NCBI GenBank assembly: GCA_902761365.1
Contig: CACWJZ010000005.1
Location: 1-63,962, forward strand
Length of the DNA: 63,962 bases
Reading direction: 5' to 3'
From: an uncultured Eubacteriales bacterium
Lineage (GTDB): Bacteria > Bacillota > Clostridia > Christensenellales > CAG-138
Shown piece after piece: positions 7,746-15,924 of the stretch. The translations under genes and the position numbers were made by a program. Under the pieces are notes generated by a model. That model was not told the origin of the DNA. It searched no databases and saw only the letters and a program-made list of their open reading frames with translations. Numbering within the stretch: the stretch's first letter is position 1; each line of letters starts with the position of its first letter.

Positions 7746-8515
7746 ACCTCATCAATTCTCTCTTCGCCGCCTTCTCCATGTTCTCCGCTCTGCCCGCGCC
7801 CCAAGTGCCCTGGGAGAAGGAGAAGATCCGCTATATGCTGGTTTGCCTGCCCCTGGTGGGCACAGTCATCGGCGGCGCCCAGGTCCTGTGGCTCTATGTA
7901 GGGCGCAAGCTGCTCTTCAGCAGCCCACTCATGGACGTGGGCCTCACCCTGATCCCCGTGCTGCTCACCGGCGGTATCCACCTGGACGGCTTCATGGACA
8001 CGGTGGACGCCCTCAAGAGCCACACCGTGCCGGAGAAGAAGCGGGCCATCCTGAAGGACCCCCATGTGGGCGCCTTCGCCGCCATCGGCCTTTTTGCCTA
8101 CCTGCTGGCCTATTACGGCCTCTGCTCCGGTCTGGTCCTGTTTGGCCGAAGGTATCTGCTGCTGTTTTTGATCCCGGTCATGAGTCGAAGCCTGTCCGCT
8201 GTGTCCGGGACCCTGTTGCCCGTGCGGCCTGGGGAGGGGACGCTGAACATCTTCCACCAGGCTGCCGACAGGACGGTGGGCGTTATGGCCATCGGCTGGG
8301 TGGTCCTGTCCGCCGCCGGCATGGTGGCTGTTTGGCCCCTGGTGGGCGGCATCATGGTCTCTGGCGCGGTGATCACACTGCTGCTGGTCCGCCGCATGGC
8401 CATGAAGGAATTCGAGGGCGTGTCCGGGGACATTGCCGGGTTCCAGCTCCAGGTGGCGGAGCTGGTCATGCTGGCTCTGCTGGTACTGACGGAAAGGATA
8501 TTGGTGATGCTATGA
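7742..8515 (+). CDS. cobS: Adenosylcobinamide-GDP ribazoletransferase (cobalamin synthase) CobS
   Basis: The 257-residue polytopic membrane enzyme joins adenosylcobinamide-GDP with alpha-ribazole or its phosphate to complete the nucleotide loop. The family motif GGIHLDGFMDTVDAL with its acidic metal-binding residues is present, with MFSALP near the N-terminus and several hydrophobic segments. It overlaps cobU by 4 bases (ATGA). Confidence 0.95.
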   Translation: MNLINSLFAAFSMFSALPAPQVPWEKEKIRYMLVCLPLVGTVIGGAQVLWLYVGRKLLFSSPLMDVGLTLIPVLLTGGIHLDGFMDTVDALKSHTVPEKKRAILKDPHVGAFAAIGLFAYLLAYYGLCSGLVLFGRRYLLLFLIPVMSRSLSAVSGTLLPVRPGEGTLNIFHQAADRTVGVMAIGWVVLSAAGMVAVWPLVGGIMVSGAVITLLLVRRMAMKEFEGVSGDIAGFQLQVAELVMLALLVLTERILVML

Positions 8516-8856
8516 TCCTCATCATCGGAGGCGCTGCCTCGGGCAAACGGACCTATCTTGAATCCCTGGGCTACGGGCCCCAGGACATGGCTGACGGCGT
8601 GCTGGACGAGAAAAAGGTCCTATACGGCCTGGAAAAGCTGGTGGCCGCCGACCCCGAGAGAGCGGAGGCTTTGCTGCCCGCCCTGCTGAAAAAGGAGGCC
8701 GTGGCCTGCTCAGAGGTGGGCTCCGGCGTCATCCCCGTCCGGTACGAGCAGCGTCGGGCTCGGGAGGCCACGGGCCGCCTGTGCGTGCAGCTGGCCGCTC
8801 GGGCGGAGAAGGTGGTCCGCCTGTTGGCAGGCATCCCCACGGTCATAAAAGGGTGA
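8512..8856 (+). CDS. Short CobU-like P-loop protein
   Basis: This 114-residue protein starts at the ATG overlapping the cobS stop by 4 bases. It has a CobU-type P-loop, GGAASGKRT, and a CobU-type C-terminus, SEVGSGVIPVRYEQRRARE, then GRLCVQLA and LLAGIPTVIKG. The middle third of CobU is missing, including the I-A-x-H-x-x-x-R segment with the GMP-accepting histidine found in the full CobU encoded at 7221. It may be a kinase-only paralogue, a partner subunit or a regulator of the operon; none of these is established. Confidence 0.8.
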   Translation: MILIIGGAASGKRTYLESLGYGPQDMADGVLDEKKVLYGLEKLVAADPERAEALLPALLKKEAVACSEVGSGVIPVRYEQRRAREATGRLCVQLAARAEKVVRLLAGIPTVIKG

Positions 8857-8862
8857 GTGAAT

Positions 8863-9462
8863 ATGTGGATCTATCTTTTTCGGCACGGACAGACGGCGCG
8901 GAACACCGCCGGCCGGTATGTGGGCAGCACCGACGAGCCCCTGTGCCCCCTGGGGATGGAGACGGCCCGGGCCGCGGGCAGCGATCCGGCGGTGCGGGAG
9001 GTTCTGGTTTCGCCCCTGCAGCGCACCCAGATGACTGCAGCCATCCTGTTTCCCAACGCCCGGCAGCGCATCTGCACCGGTCTAAGGGAGATGACCTTCG
9101 GGGATTTCGAGGGCCGGTCCGCCCAGGAGATGGCCGTCGACCCCGACTATCGCTACTGGGTGGAGCAGACCCGGTGCATGGGCCCCTGCCCCCACGGGGA
9201 CGCTACCTTGGTCTTTCAGCATCGGGTGTGCGCTGCTTTTCGGCGGGAGGTGGAGCAGGCCCAGGCGGCGGGGCAGGAGCGCCTGTATTTCGTCATCCAC
9301 GGCGGCGCCATTATGTCCATCATGCACCGCTTCGCCCGGCCCAAGGCACCCTATTACAGCTGGCTGCTGCAAAACTGCCAGGGGTACGAATGCCGGGTGG
9401 ATCGGGACGGGGGCGGCCTCATTCTCACCGACGTGCGCCGCCTGGAGCATGTGATCCCATGA
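8863..9462 (+). CDS. cobC: Histidine phosphatase, probable alpha-ribazole phosphatase CobC
   Basis: The 199-residue protein is of the phosphoglycerate-mutase-like branch: LFRHGQTARN supplies the phospho-accepting histidine, SPLQRTQMTA and LREMTFGDFEGRS are typical, and the second histidine is in FVIHGGAIMS. In this operon the most likely reaction is dephosphorylation of alpha-ribazole phosphate (or of cobamide phosphate). Substrate assignment rests on context. The ATG at 8863 is preferred (GGGTGAG 5 bases upstream); a GTG at 8857 would add two residues. Confidence 0.85.
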   Translation: MWIYLFRHGQTARNTAGRYVGSTDEPLCPLGMETARAAGSDPAVREVLVSPLQRTQMTAAILFPNARQRICTGLREMTFGDFEGRSAQEMAVDPDYRYWVEQTRCMGPCPHGDATLVFQHRVCAAFRREVEQAQAAGQERLYFVIHGGAIMSIMHRFARPKAPYYSWLLQNCQGYECRVDRDGGGLILTDVRRLEHVIP

Positions 9463-10424
9463 AGCGCTCCTTCAATCTCACCACCTATAGCGACGATTTG
9501 GACCGGTATCGGGACCGGGCCAACCTGCTCTCCGCCCTGCGGGGCTTCGACGGTCTGGAGCTCATGCACTGCGGCGAGGATGTTCGCGGCATCGTTCCCC
9601 CGGAGAAGATCGTGGGCGTGCATCTCTGCTTTTTTCCATATTGGTATGACTTCTATACGGGCGATATGGCTGCCTGCGCGCGGAACCTGGGCGGACCGGG
9701 TGCCGTCCGTGCTCTCTACGGGGGCGACACGCGGGAGGCCCTGGTGGACACCTACCGCCGGGACATCGACCGGGCCAAAGCCGAAGGGGCTCAGTATGTG
9801 GTCTTCCACGTGGCCGATTGCTCCGACGAGGAGCTGTTCACCCTGCGCTATCGTCACACCAGCGCCGAGGTGGCGGCGGCTGCGGTGGAGCTATTGAACA
9901 CCCTGTTCCCGGAACCGGACGGGGACATGGCCCTGCTGATGGAAAACCTGTGGCACCCGGGCCTCACCCTGATGGAGCCGGATGTGACGGATCAGCTCCT
10001 TCATGGCGTCCGCTATCAAAACAAGGGCATTCTTCTGGACACGGGCCACCTGATGCACACGGACCTTTCTCTGCGCACCCAGGCGGAGGCCCTCTCCTAT
10101 ATCCGCCGAAGCATCGAGACGCAGGGGGAGGAGGTGCGCCGGGCCATCCGGGGCATCCATCTGCATCAGTCCCTGACGGGGGCATACATGGCCGACGTGG
10201 CGGCCCATCCGCCCGTATTGTCCAGCAATCCCCAAAAGAGGATGGAGCAGGTCTATACCCATGCCTTCGCCTGTGACCGGCATCAGCCCTTCACCTGCCC
10301 GGGGGTCCGGGCATTCATCGACTGGATCGACCCGGAGTATCTCACCTTCGAGTTCATCTCCAGCTCCCGCGCCGAGCAGGAGGCCATGCTGCGGGAGCAG
10401 CTTGCAGCTCTGGGCATGGACTGA
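9459..10424 (+). CDS. cbiR: TIM-barrel metallo-hydrolase, probable cobamide-remodelling enzyme CbiR
   Basis: The 321-residue soluble protein looks like the AP-endonuclease-2/xylose-isomerase-like TIM barrel family. Candidate metal ligands occur in the expected order: VVFHVADC, LLMENLWHP, GILLDTGHLMHTD, IRGIHLHQS and LTFEFISS. CbiR, first characterised in Akkermansia muciniphila, belongs to this superfamily, is encoded among cobamide genes, and hydrolyses the nucleotide loop of unsuitable cobamides so that a new lower ligand can be attached. This gene overlaps cobC by 4 bases and is the last gene before the terminator at 10464. CbiR identity is inferred from family and context; another sugar-phosphate isomerase-like function is possible. 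Confidence 0.7.
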   Translation: MKRSFNLTTYSDDLDRYRDRANLLSALRGFDGLELMHCGEDVRGIVPPEKIVGVHLCFFPYWYDFYTGDMAACARNLGGPGAVRALYGGDTREALVDTYRRDIDRAKAEGAQYVVFHVADCSDEELFTLRYRHTSAEVAAAAVELLNTLFPEPDGDMALLMENLWHPGLTLMEPDVTDQLLHGVRYQNKGILLDTGHLMHTDLSLRTQAEALSYIRRSIETQGEEVRRAIRGIHLHQSLTGAYMADVAAHPPVLSSNPQKRMEQVYTHAFACDRHQPFTCPGVRAFIDWIDPEYLTFEFISSSRAEQEAMLREQLAALGMD

Positions 10425-10463
10425 TCCGATACAATTCGGCAAGAAAGCAAACGAACGGTAAAG

Positions 10464-10495
10464 AAACGGAACGCCGCTTGACGCCCCGTTTTTTT
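10464..10495 (+). terminator. Terminator of the cobalamin operon
   Basis: AAACGG pairs with CCGTTT around a 16-base loop that can fold further, followed by TTTTG. Its right half contains the -35 box of the next gene. Confidence 0.7.
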
Positions 10496-10506
10496 GTGGG
10501 TATGAT
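10478..10506 (+). promoter_or_regulatory. Promoter for a leaderless mRNA
   Basis: TTGACG (10478-10483) and TATGAT (10501-10506) are exactly 17 bases apart. The -10 box ends 6 bases before the ATG at 10513, so the first transcribed base should be at or next to the start codon. The -35 box lies inside the upstream terminator. Confidence 0.75.
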
Positions 10507-10512
10507 ACAGCT

Positions 10513-12072
10513 ATGGAAGCAAAGCATATCGTGATCATCGGGGCAGGCCCCGCGGGCCTCACCGCCGCCATAGAGCTGTTGAAAAAAGGGCATACTGTCA
10601 CCGTCTTGGAGGCCACGGACCGCATCGGCGGCATCTCCCAGACCGTCCGCTACCATGGCAACCGCATGGACATCGGCGGTCACCGGTTCTTCAGCAAGGA
10701 CGAGCGGGTGAACCGGTGGTGGGCTCAGCTCATGCCCCTGCAGGGGGCACCCGCCTGGGACGACAAGCGCCTGGACGCGGAGAAGGAGTTCGCTCCAGAC
10801 GGCCCAGACCCTGAGGCAACGGATCGGGTCATGCTGATCCGCGATCGGGTCAGCCGCATCTATTTCCAGCGCCATTTCTTCGACTATCCCATCTCCCTGA
10901 AGTGGTCCACCATCCGCAACATGGGCTTCTTCACCACGCTCAAAGCAGGGTTCAGCTATCTGTTCTCCTGTGTCCACAAGCGCCCCGAGACCTCCTTGGA
11001 AAACTTCTATATCAACCGCTTCGGCCGGGTGCTGTACAGCATGTTCTTCGAGAGCTACACGGAGAAGGTGTGGGGCCGCCATCCGTCCAAGATCTCCGCG
11101 GACTGGGGCGCCCAGCGGGTGAAGGGCCTCTCCATCCGCGCCATTTTGAAGGACATCTTCCGCAAGCTGATGGGGACCAAGGGGGAGGTGGAGACCTCCC
11201 TGATCGAGCGGTTTTACTACCCCAAGCTGGGCCCCGGCCAGCTGTGGGAGCTGGCGGCGGAGGAGGTGCGGAGGCTGGGCGGCGAGATACAGATGAACTG
11301 CCCCGTGACCGCCCTCGAGACGGAGGATGGCCGCATCGCTGCCGTCCGGTATCAAAGGGCGGGGGAGAAGCACCGCCTCACGGCGGACGCCGTGTTCTCC
11401 TCCATGCCCGTGCGGGAGCTCATCGACGGCCTTGCGGGGACGGAGGTGCCTGAGGACGTGCGCACCGCCGCAAACACCTTGCCCTACCGGGATTTCATCA
11501 CCGTGGGGCTGCTGGTGAAGGACCTGCTGATCCGCAACGACACCATGCGAAAGACCATCCGGGGCCGGGTCCCCGATTGCTGGATTTACGTCCAGGACCG
11601 GGATGTGAAGCTGGGCCGGGTCCAGATCTTCAACAACTGGTCCCCCTATATGGTCAAGGACCCCGAGAACACCGTGTGGATCGGCCTCGAATACTTTTCG
11701 GACGAGGGCGACGAGCTGTGGTCCAGGTCCGAGGCGGAGCTGATGGACCTGGGCAAGCGGGAGATCGAAAAGATCGGCATCGCCCGGGCTGGGGACATCT
11801 TGGACGCCCACGTGGAGCGGGTGAAGAAGGCCTATCCCGCCTACTTTGACGGCTATGCTCACATGGACAGGATCGTTCGTTTCCTGGACGGCTTCGACAA
11901 CCTCTATTGCATCGGCCGCAACGGCCAGCACCGCTACAACAACATGGACCACTCCATGGCCACCGCCTTTGCTGCCGTGGACATCCTGGAATCCGGCGGC
12001 GGCGACAAGACCGCCCTGTGGCAGGTGAACACGGAGCAGAGCTATCACGAGCAGAAGGAAGCGAAAGGCTGA
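10513..12072 (+). CDS. FAD/NAD(P)-binding oxidoreductase (amine oxidase / UDP-galactopyranose mutase-like)
   Basis: The 519-residue protein opens with a Rossmann dinucleotide site, [15 protein letters not shown] and an acidic end of strand 2 ([12 protein letters not shown]), then [12 protein letters not shown], typical of FAD enzymes related to UDP-galactopyranose mutase and protoporphyrinogen oxidase. The C-terminal [15 protein letters not shown] closes the FAD site. Such proteins often act in cell-surface glycan or carotenoid-type chemistry, but no partner genes are nearby and the substrate is unknown. There is no ribosome-binding site before the ATG; the promoter places the transcription start at the start codon. 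Confidence 0.88.
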   Translation: MEAKHIVIIGAGPAGLTAAIELLKKGHTVTVLEATDRIGGISQTVRYHGNRMDIGGHRFFSKDERVNRWWAQLMPLQGAPAWDDKRLDAEKEFAPDGPDPEATDRVMLIRDRVSRIYFQRHFFDYPISLKWSTIRNMGFFTTLKAGFSYLFSCVHKRPETSLENFYINRFGRVLYSMFFESYTEKVWGRHPSKISADWGAQRVKGLSIRAILKDIFRKLMGTKGEVETSLIERFYYPKLGPGQLWELAAEEVRRLGGEIQMNCPVTALETEDGRIAAVRYQRAGEKHRLTADAVFSSMPVRELIDGLAGTEVPEDVRTAANTLPYRDFITVGLLVKDLLIRNDTMRKTIRGRVPDCWIYVQDRDVKLGRVQIFNNWSPYMVKDPENTVWIGLEYFSDEGDELWSRSEAELMDLGKREIEKIGIARAGDILDAHVERVKKAYPAYFDGYAHMDRIVRFLDGFDNLYCIGRNGQHRYNNMDHSMATAFAAVDILESGGGDKTALWQVNTEQSYHEQKEAKG

Positions 12073-12101
12073 ACCTTTTTGAGGAGAAAGTGTTTCTCCG
12101 C

Positions 12102-12130
12102 TTGCAAAAAAAGGCATATCAGCGTACAAT
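12102..12130 (+). promoter_or_regulatory. Promoter of the P-loop / S41 protease unit
   Basis: TTGCAA (12102-12107) and TACAAT (12125-12130) are separated by 17 bases. The expected leader is about 24 bases with AAGGAGG. Confidence 0.7.
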
Positions 12131-12160
12131 ACTACTATACCAGCGAAGGAGGCGTATGAA

Positions 12161-12574
12161 TTGATCGAGATCATCTGTGGAGAAAAGGGGACCGGCAAGA
12201 CCAAGAGGATCATCTCCCTGGCCAACAGCATTTCCGACAAGGCCAAGGGCAGCATGGTGTTCATCGACGACGACAACAGCTACATGTACGATTTGGGGTA
12301 CAGCATCCGCTTTATCAACGTGACGGATTACGCCGTCAGCGATTCCGACATGTTCCTGGGCTTTTTGAGCGGCCTGTGCGCGTCGGATTTCGATTTGGAG
12401 TACGTATTCGTGGATCGGTTCGAGAGCGTGATCCGCGAGGATCTGGGCAAGCTCCAGTCCTTCTTTGAGCAGCTGGAGGCCCTCTCCAAGCAGCATTCCC
12501 TCCACATCATCCTTTCCGTCAGCAAGGGCGAGGAGGTCCTGCCAAACTTCATGCGTCCGTACAAAATGGAGTGA
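12161..12574 (+). CDS. Small P-loop ATP/GTP-binding protein of unknown function
   Basis: The 137-residue protein begins IEIICGEKGTGKTKRI, a Walker A motif on the first strand, followed by VFIDDDNSYMYDLGYSIRF and a possible Walker B strand, LEYVFVDRFESV. No further domain is recognised. The start is a TTG at 12161, 8 bases after AAGGAGG; the nearer ATG at 12156 reads Met-Asn-stop and cannot start the gene. It lies 12 bases upstream of the S41 protease gene and is probably cotranscribed with it. A role cannot be assigned. Confidence 0.75.
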   Translation: MIEIICGEKGTGKTKRIISLANSISDKAKGSMVFIDDDNSYMYDLGYSIRFINVTDYAVSDSDMFLGFLSGLCASDFDLEYVFVDRFESVIREDLGKLQSFFEQLEALSKQHSLHIILSVSKGEEVLPNFMRPYKME

Positions 12575-12586
12575 TCCGGTTGATCC

Positions 12587-13825
12587 ATGGAAGAGACCCA
12601 GTTTACCTTTGAACCCTATCCACCGGAGCCTCGCCGGAGGAAACGGAGCCGCCGGATCAGCGTATGGCTTTGCCTGCTGTGCATCGTGCTAGCGGCTGCT
12701 TTCGCTGTGCTCTTCACGTCCCTCTACTACGTGCGCCGGTTCTCCCAGCTGCAGGCCGTATCGGAGGCTGTGGAGCTCGTCAGGAAGAACTATTTCTTCT
12801 TCGACGACAAAACGACCGAGGAGAATATGGTCACCGGCGCCCTCAAGGGCCTTTCCGCCCATATGGGGGATGACTACGCCGAGTACTATACCAAGGCAGA
12901 GTATGAGGAGCTCCTGTCCAGCAACTCTGGCAACTTTATCGGCATGGGCGTGCTGGTGTCCGACATGGGTGACAACAACTTCGTCATCACCGCCGTCTAC
13001 GACAACACCCCGGCCCAGGAGGCGGGCATCCTGGTGGGAGACCAGCTCATCCGTGCCAATGGAGAACCGGCGAAAGGGAAAACACTCCATGAGTTCCTGG
13101 AACTCATCACCCACGAGGAGGGGGATGTGAACACCGTGGTGGTGCTGCGGGACGGCCAGGAGCTGAGCTTCACCGTCACCATGCGACAGGTCTATTCCCC
13201 CTACGTCACCTATAAGATGCTGGGCGATGGCATCGGCTATATCTATATCTCCGGCTTCCACGGTCAGGTGGTTCGGGAGGTGAAGGACGCTTTGGCCGAT
13301 TTAAAGGTCCAGGGCATGCAGGCCCTGGTGCTGGACGTGCGGGACGATCTTGGTGGTTCCCTCAACGACGTGTGCGACATCGCCGACCTTTTCCTGCCAA
13401 AGAATCAGGTCATCACCACCGTCCGGAGCCGTATCAACAAGGAGGTCGTCTATCGCACCCATTCCGATGGTGTGGATTTGCCCATTGCCATGCTGGTCAA
13501 CGGCAACTCTGCCTCCGCCAGCGAGCTGCTGTCCGGCGCGCTGAAGGACAACGGCGTAGCAAAGCTGTTCGGCACTCAGACCTACGGCAAGGGCATCGTG
13601 CAGACCTTCTTCGACATCAACTTCGGTCGGGACGGCACCATCAAGTTCACCACCGACGCCTATTACACCCCTGCGGGCGTTTGCATCCAGGGCACGGGCA
13701 TCACCCCTGATGAGATCGTGGAGTTGCCCGAGAGCCTGACCTACTACAGCATTCCCTCCATCCCCTACGAGAGCGACACCCAGCTGCAGGCGGCGGTGGC
13801 GTATCTCAAGGGTATGGACCAGTGA
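12587..13825 (+). CDS. S41 family C-terminal processing protease, membrane-anchored
   Basis: The 412-residue protein has a basic N-terminus (RRRKRSRRISVW), one membrane segment at about residues 25-47, a PDZ domain (about 110-195, with GMGVLVSD and AGILVGDQLIRANGE) and the S41 catalytic core. The serine lies in GNSASASELLSGAL and the lysine in TYGKGIVQTFF, forming the Ser-Lys dyad. It acts outside the membrane on C-terminal tails of envelope or sporulation proteins (family knowledge); CtpA/CtpB type cannot be decided. It follows the P-loop gene by 12 bases and is closed by a strong terminator. Confidence 0.93.
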   Translation: MEETQFTFEPYPPEPRRRKRSRRISVWLCLLCIVLAAAFAVLFTSLYYVRRFSQLQAVSEAVELVRKNYFFFDDKTTEENMVTGALKGLSAHMGDDYAEYYTKAEYEELLSSNSGNFIGMGVLVSDMGDNNFVITAVYDNTPAQEAGILVGDQLIRANGEPAKGKTLHEFLELITHEEGDVNTVVVLRDGQELSFTVTMRQVYSPYVTYKMLGDGIGYIYISGFHGQVVREVKDALADLKVQGMQALVLDVRDDLGGSLNDVCDIADLFLPKNQVITTVRSRINKEVVYRTHSDGVDLPIAMLVNGNSASASELLSGALKDNGVAKLFGTQTYGKGIVQTFFDINFGRDGTIKFTTDAYYTPAGVCIQGTGITPDEIVELPESLTYYSIPSIPYESDTQLQAAVAYLKGMDQ

Positions 13826-13839
13826 TCCCACCATACCCA

Positions 13840-13861
13840 GCCGCCGCAGGGCGGCTTTTTT
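13840..13861 (+). terminator. Intrinsic terminator after S41 protease
   Basis: GCCGCC/GGCGGC stem with GCAG loop and six T. The next start codon lies 14 bases downstream. Confidence 0.9.
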
Positions 13862-13874
13862 CAGGAAACGGGCC

Positions 13875-14528
13875 ATGGACGCTTTTGTAAATGACATTCG
13901 GCTTTTCTATGAGCAATACGGGGAGGGGCGGCCCCTGGTGCTGCTCCACGGCAACGGGGAGGACCACACCATCTTCGACGAGGCCATGGAGGTGCTGGGA
14001 GAGCGCTTCACCTGCTTTGCCATCGACAGCCGGGGCCACGGCGACAGCGACATGGTGGACGAGCTCCACTACGAGGACATGGCCGCGGACCTGCTGGCCT
14101 TTTTGGAGGCGCTGGACCTGTGGGACGTGGTCCTTTGCGGCTACTCCGACGGGGGCATCGTGGCTCTGATGGCGGCGCCCTGGACGGACCGGGTCACGGA
14201 CCTGATCGTCTGTGGGGCCAACACCCGCCCCAGGGCCCTGAAGCGTCGGGCCTATATGGAGATCCGTTGGGAGCACCGGCAGGATCCCAACATCTATAAC
14301 ACCATCCTGCTCACGGAGCCCCACATCCCCGCGGAGGACCTGAGAGCCATCCACGCCCGGACCCTGGTGGTGGCGGGGAGCCGGGACATCATCCGGGAGC
14401 GGAACACCCGCTTCATCGCCGAGACCATCCCCGGGGCGGAGCTTTTGATCCTGCCGGGGGAGGACCACGGCAGCTACATCAACCACAGCGACAAGATCGC
14501 GTACATCATCCAGGACTTTTGCCAATAA
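13875..14528 (+). CDS. Alpha/beta-fold hydrolase
   Basis: The 217-residue enzyme has the lipase-type elbow CGYSDGG (nucleophile Ser), an oxyanion region LVLLHGNGEDH, the acid residue in VVAGSRDIIRE and the catalytic histidine in PGEDHGSY. No signal peptide is present, so it acts in the cytoplasm. The substrate is unknown. It starts just behind a terminator with only a weak AGGAAA upstream, and ends 10 bases before ahcY. Confidence 0.88.
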   Translation: MDAFVNDIRLFYEQYGEGRPLVLLHGNGEDHTIFDEAMEVLGERFTCFAIDSRGHGDSDMVDELHYEDMAADLLAFLEALDLWDVVLCGYSDGGIVALMAAPWTDRVTDLIVCGANTRPRALKRRAYMEIRWEHRQDPNIYNTILLTEPHIPAEDLRAIHARTLVVAGSRDIIRERNTRFIAETIPGAELLILPGEDHGSYINHSDKIAYIIQDFCQ

Positions 14529-14538
14529 GGAGAAAAAC

Positions 14539-15801
14539 ATGGACAGCGTTATCCGAGACATTTCCCTCTATCCCTCGGGAGAAAACAAGATCGAGTGGGT
14601 CCGTCGGAACATGCCGCTGCTGAACGGCATCCGGGCCGACTTTGCGCGGGAGAAGCCATTCGCGGGGCTCACCGTGGGCCTGTCGGTCCATCTGGAGGCC
14701 AAGACCGCGTACCTCTGCCGGGTGCTCCAGGCGGGCGGCGCCAACATGATCGTCACTGGCAGCAACCCTCTGTCCACTCAGGACGACGTGGCGGCAGCCC
14801 TCGCCCACGGGAACGGGGAGAGCGCGCCCATGCACGTGTACGCCCTTCACGGCTGCACGGCAGCTGAATATGAACAGAACATCGACTGGGTGTTGTCCCA
14901 TCGCCCGGACATCCTCATCGACGACGGCAGCGATCTGGTCTCCGCCGTCATGGAACGGCATCCGGAGCTGAAGGACCACATCCTGGGCGGCTGCGAGGAG
15001 ACCACCACCGGCGTCATCCGCCTGAAGGCCATGGAGAAGGCTGGCGTGCTGCCCTTCCCCATGATGGACGTGAACGACGCCGACTGCAAGCACCTTTTCG
15101 ACAACCGATACGGCACGGGCCAGTCCGTGTTCGACGGGATCGATAGGACCACCAACCTGATCGTGGCGGGGAAGAGCTGCGTGGTGGCGGGCTATGGCTG
15201 GTGCGGCAAGGGCGTGGCCATGCGCGCCAAGGGCCTGGGCGCCCACGTGATCGTCACCGAGGTGGACCCGGTGAAGACCATCGAGGCCATTATGGACGGG
15301 TTCAGCGTGCTGCCCATGGCGGAGGCCGCCAGAGTGGGGGACCTGTTCGTCACCGTCACCGGGGACAGGGACGTGATCACCGCTGAGCACTTTGCCAACA
15401 TGAAGAACGGGGCCATCCTCTGCAACGCGGGCCACTTCGACATGGAGGTGGACGTGAAATGGCTCCGGGAAAACGCTCTCGAACGGCGAGACATGAAGCC
15501 CAACATCGAGGGCTTCCGACTGGATGAGGACCGCTGGGTCTATGTGCTGGCTCAGGGGCGACTGGTGAACCTGGCCTCCGGCGACGGCCACCCTGCGGAG
15601 ATCATGGACATGAGCTTCGCTATCCAGGCTTTGTCCGCCCGGTACATCGCCCAGCACCACAGTGCCTTGGAAAAGCGGCTCTATGCCGTGCCCCGGGACA
15701 TCGATGGACAGGTGGCCCGGCGGAAGCTGGACGCCATGGGCATCCGCATCGATGCGTTGACGCCCGCCCAGGCCGAATATTTGCAAAGCTGGCGGGTATA
15801 A
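14539..15801 (+). CDS. ahcY: S-adenosyl-L-homocysteine hydrolase
   Basis: The 420-residue NAD-dependent enzyme splits S-adenosylhomocysteine into adenosine and homocysteine, which drains the product of methyl transfer. GCEETTTGVIRL, DNRYGTGQSVFDGI and the NAD site VVAGYGWCGKGVAM are diagnostic, and NAGHFDMEVD also fits. The C-terminus ends LTPAQAEYLQSWRV, the short form common in archaea, Thermotoga and some Clostridia. AAGGAGAAAAAC precedes the ATG. Many Firmicutes use MTA/SAH nucleosidase plus LuxS instead, so this enzyme is informative about the methyl cycle. Confidence 0.95.
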   Translation: MDSVIRDISLYPSGENKIEWVRRNMPLLNGIRADFAREKPFAGLTVGLSVHLEAKTAYLCRVLQAGGANMIVTGSNPLSTQDDVAAALAHGNGESAPMHVYALHGCTAAEYEQNIDWVLSHRPDILIDDGSDLVSAVMERHPELKDHILGGCEETTTGVIRLKAMEKAGVLPFPMMDVNDADCKHLFDNRYGTGQSVFDGIDRTTNLIVAGKSCVVAGYGWCGKGVAMRAKGLGAHVIVTEVDPVKTIEAIMDGFSVLPMAEAARVGDLFVTVTGDRDVITAEHFANMKNGAILCNAGHFDMEVDVKWLRENALERRDMKPNIEGFRLDEDRWVYVLAQGRLVNLASGDGHPAEIMDMSFAIQALSARYIAQHHSALEKRLYAVPRDIDGQVARRKLDAMGIRIDALTPAQAEYLQSWRV

Positions 15802-15805
15802 ATGT

Positions 15806-15835
15806 TTGACAAAGTGCATGCGCTTGTGTTATTAT
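15806..15835 (+). promoter_or_regulatory. Promoter of EF-G-like gene
   Basis: A perfect TTGACA (15806-15811) is followed after 18 bases by TATTAT (15830-15835). The expected start near 15842 gives an 80-base leader. Confidence 0.75.
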
Positions 15836-15860
15836 ATCCGTTAGCTAAAATGGGTATTTG

Positions 15861-15882
15861 CGTGGAGATTGCCTTCTCCACG
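15861..15882 (+). other. Leader hairpin before EF-G-like gene
   Basis: CGTGGAGA pairs with TCTCCACG around TTGCCT. No T-run follows, so it is not a terminator. It overlaps a possible 15-codon reading frame at 15850-15897 (MGICVEIAFSTEDIH). Confidence 0.5.
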
Positions 15883-15924
15883 GAGGATATACATTAGTGA
15901 AACAAACCAACAGGGGGAAACAGG

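Noticed and set aside
12082-12098. Terminator after the FAD oxidoreductase
   Set aside because: A GGAGAAA/TTTCTCC hairpin exists, but it is followed by GCTTGC and not by a T-run.
10354-12276. 640-codon open frame on the minus strand opposite the FAD oxidoreductase
   Set aside because: No recognisable protein family; composition is that of a complementary frame of a GC-rich gene. The plus-strand gene has clear motifs.
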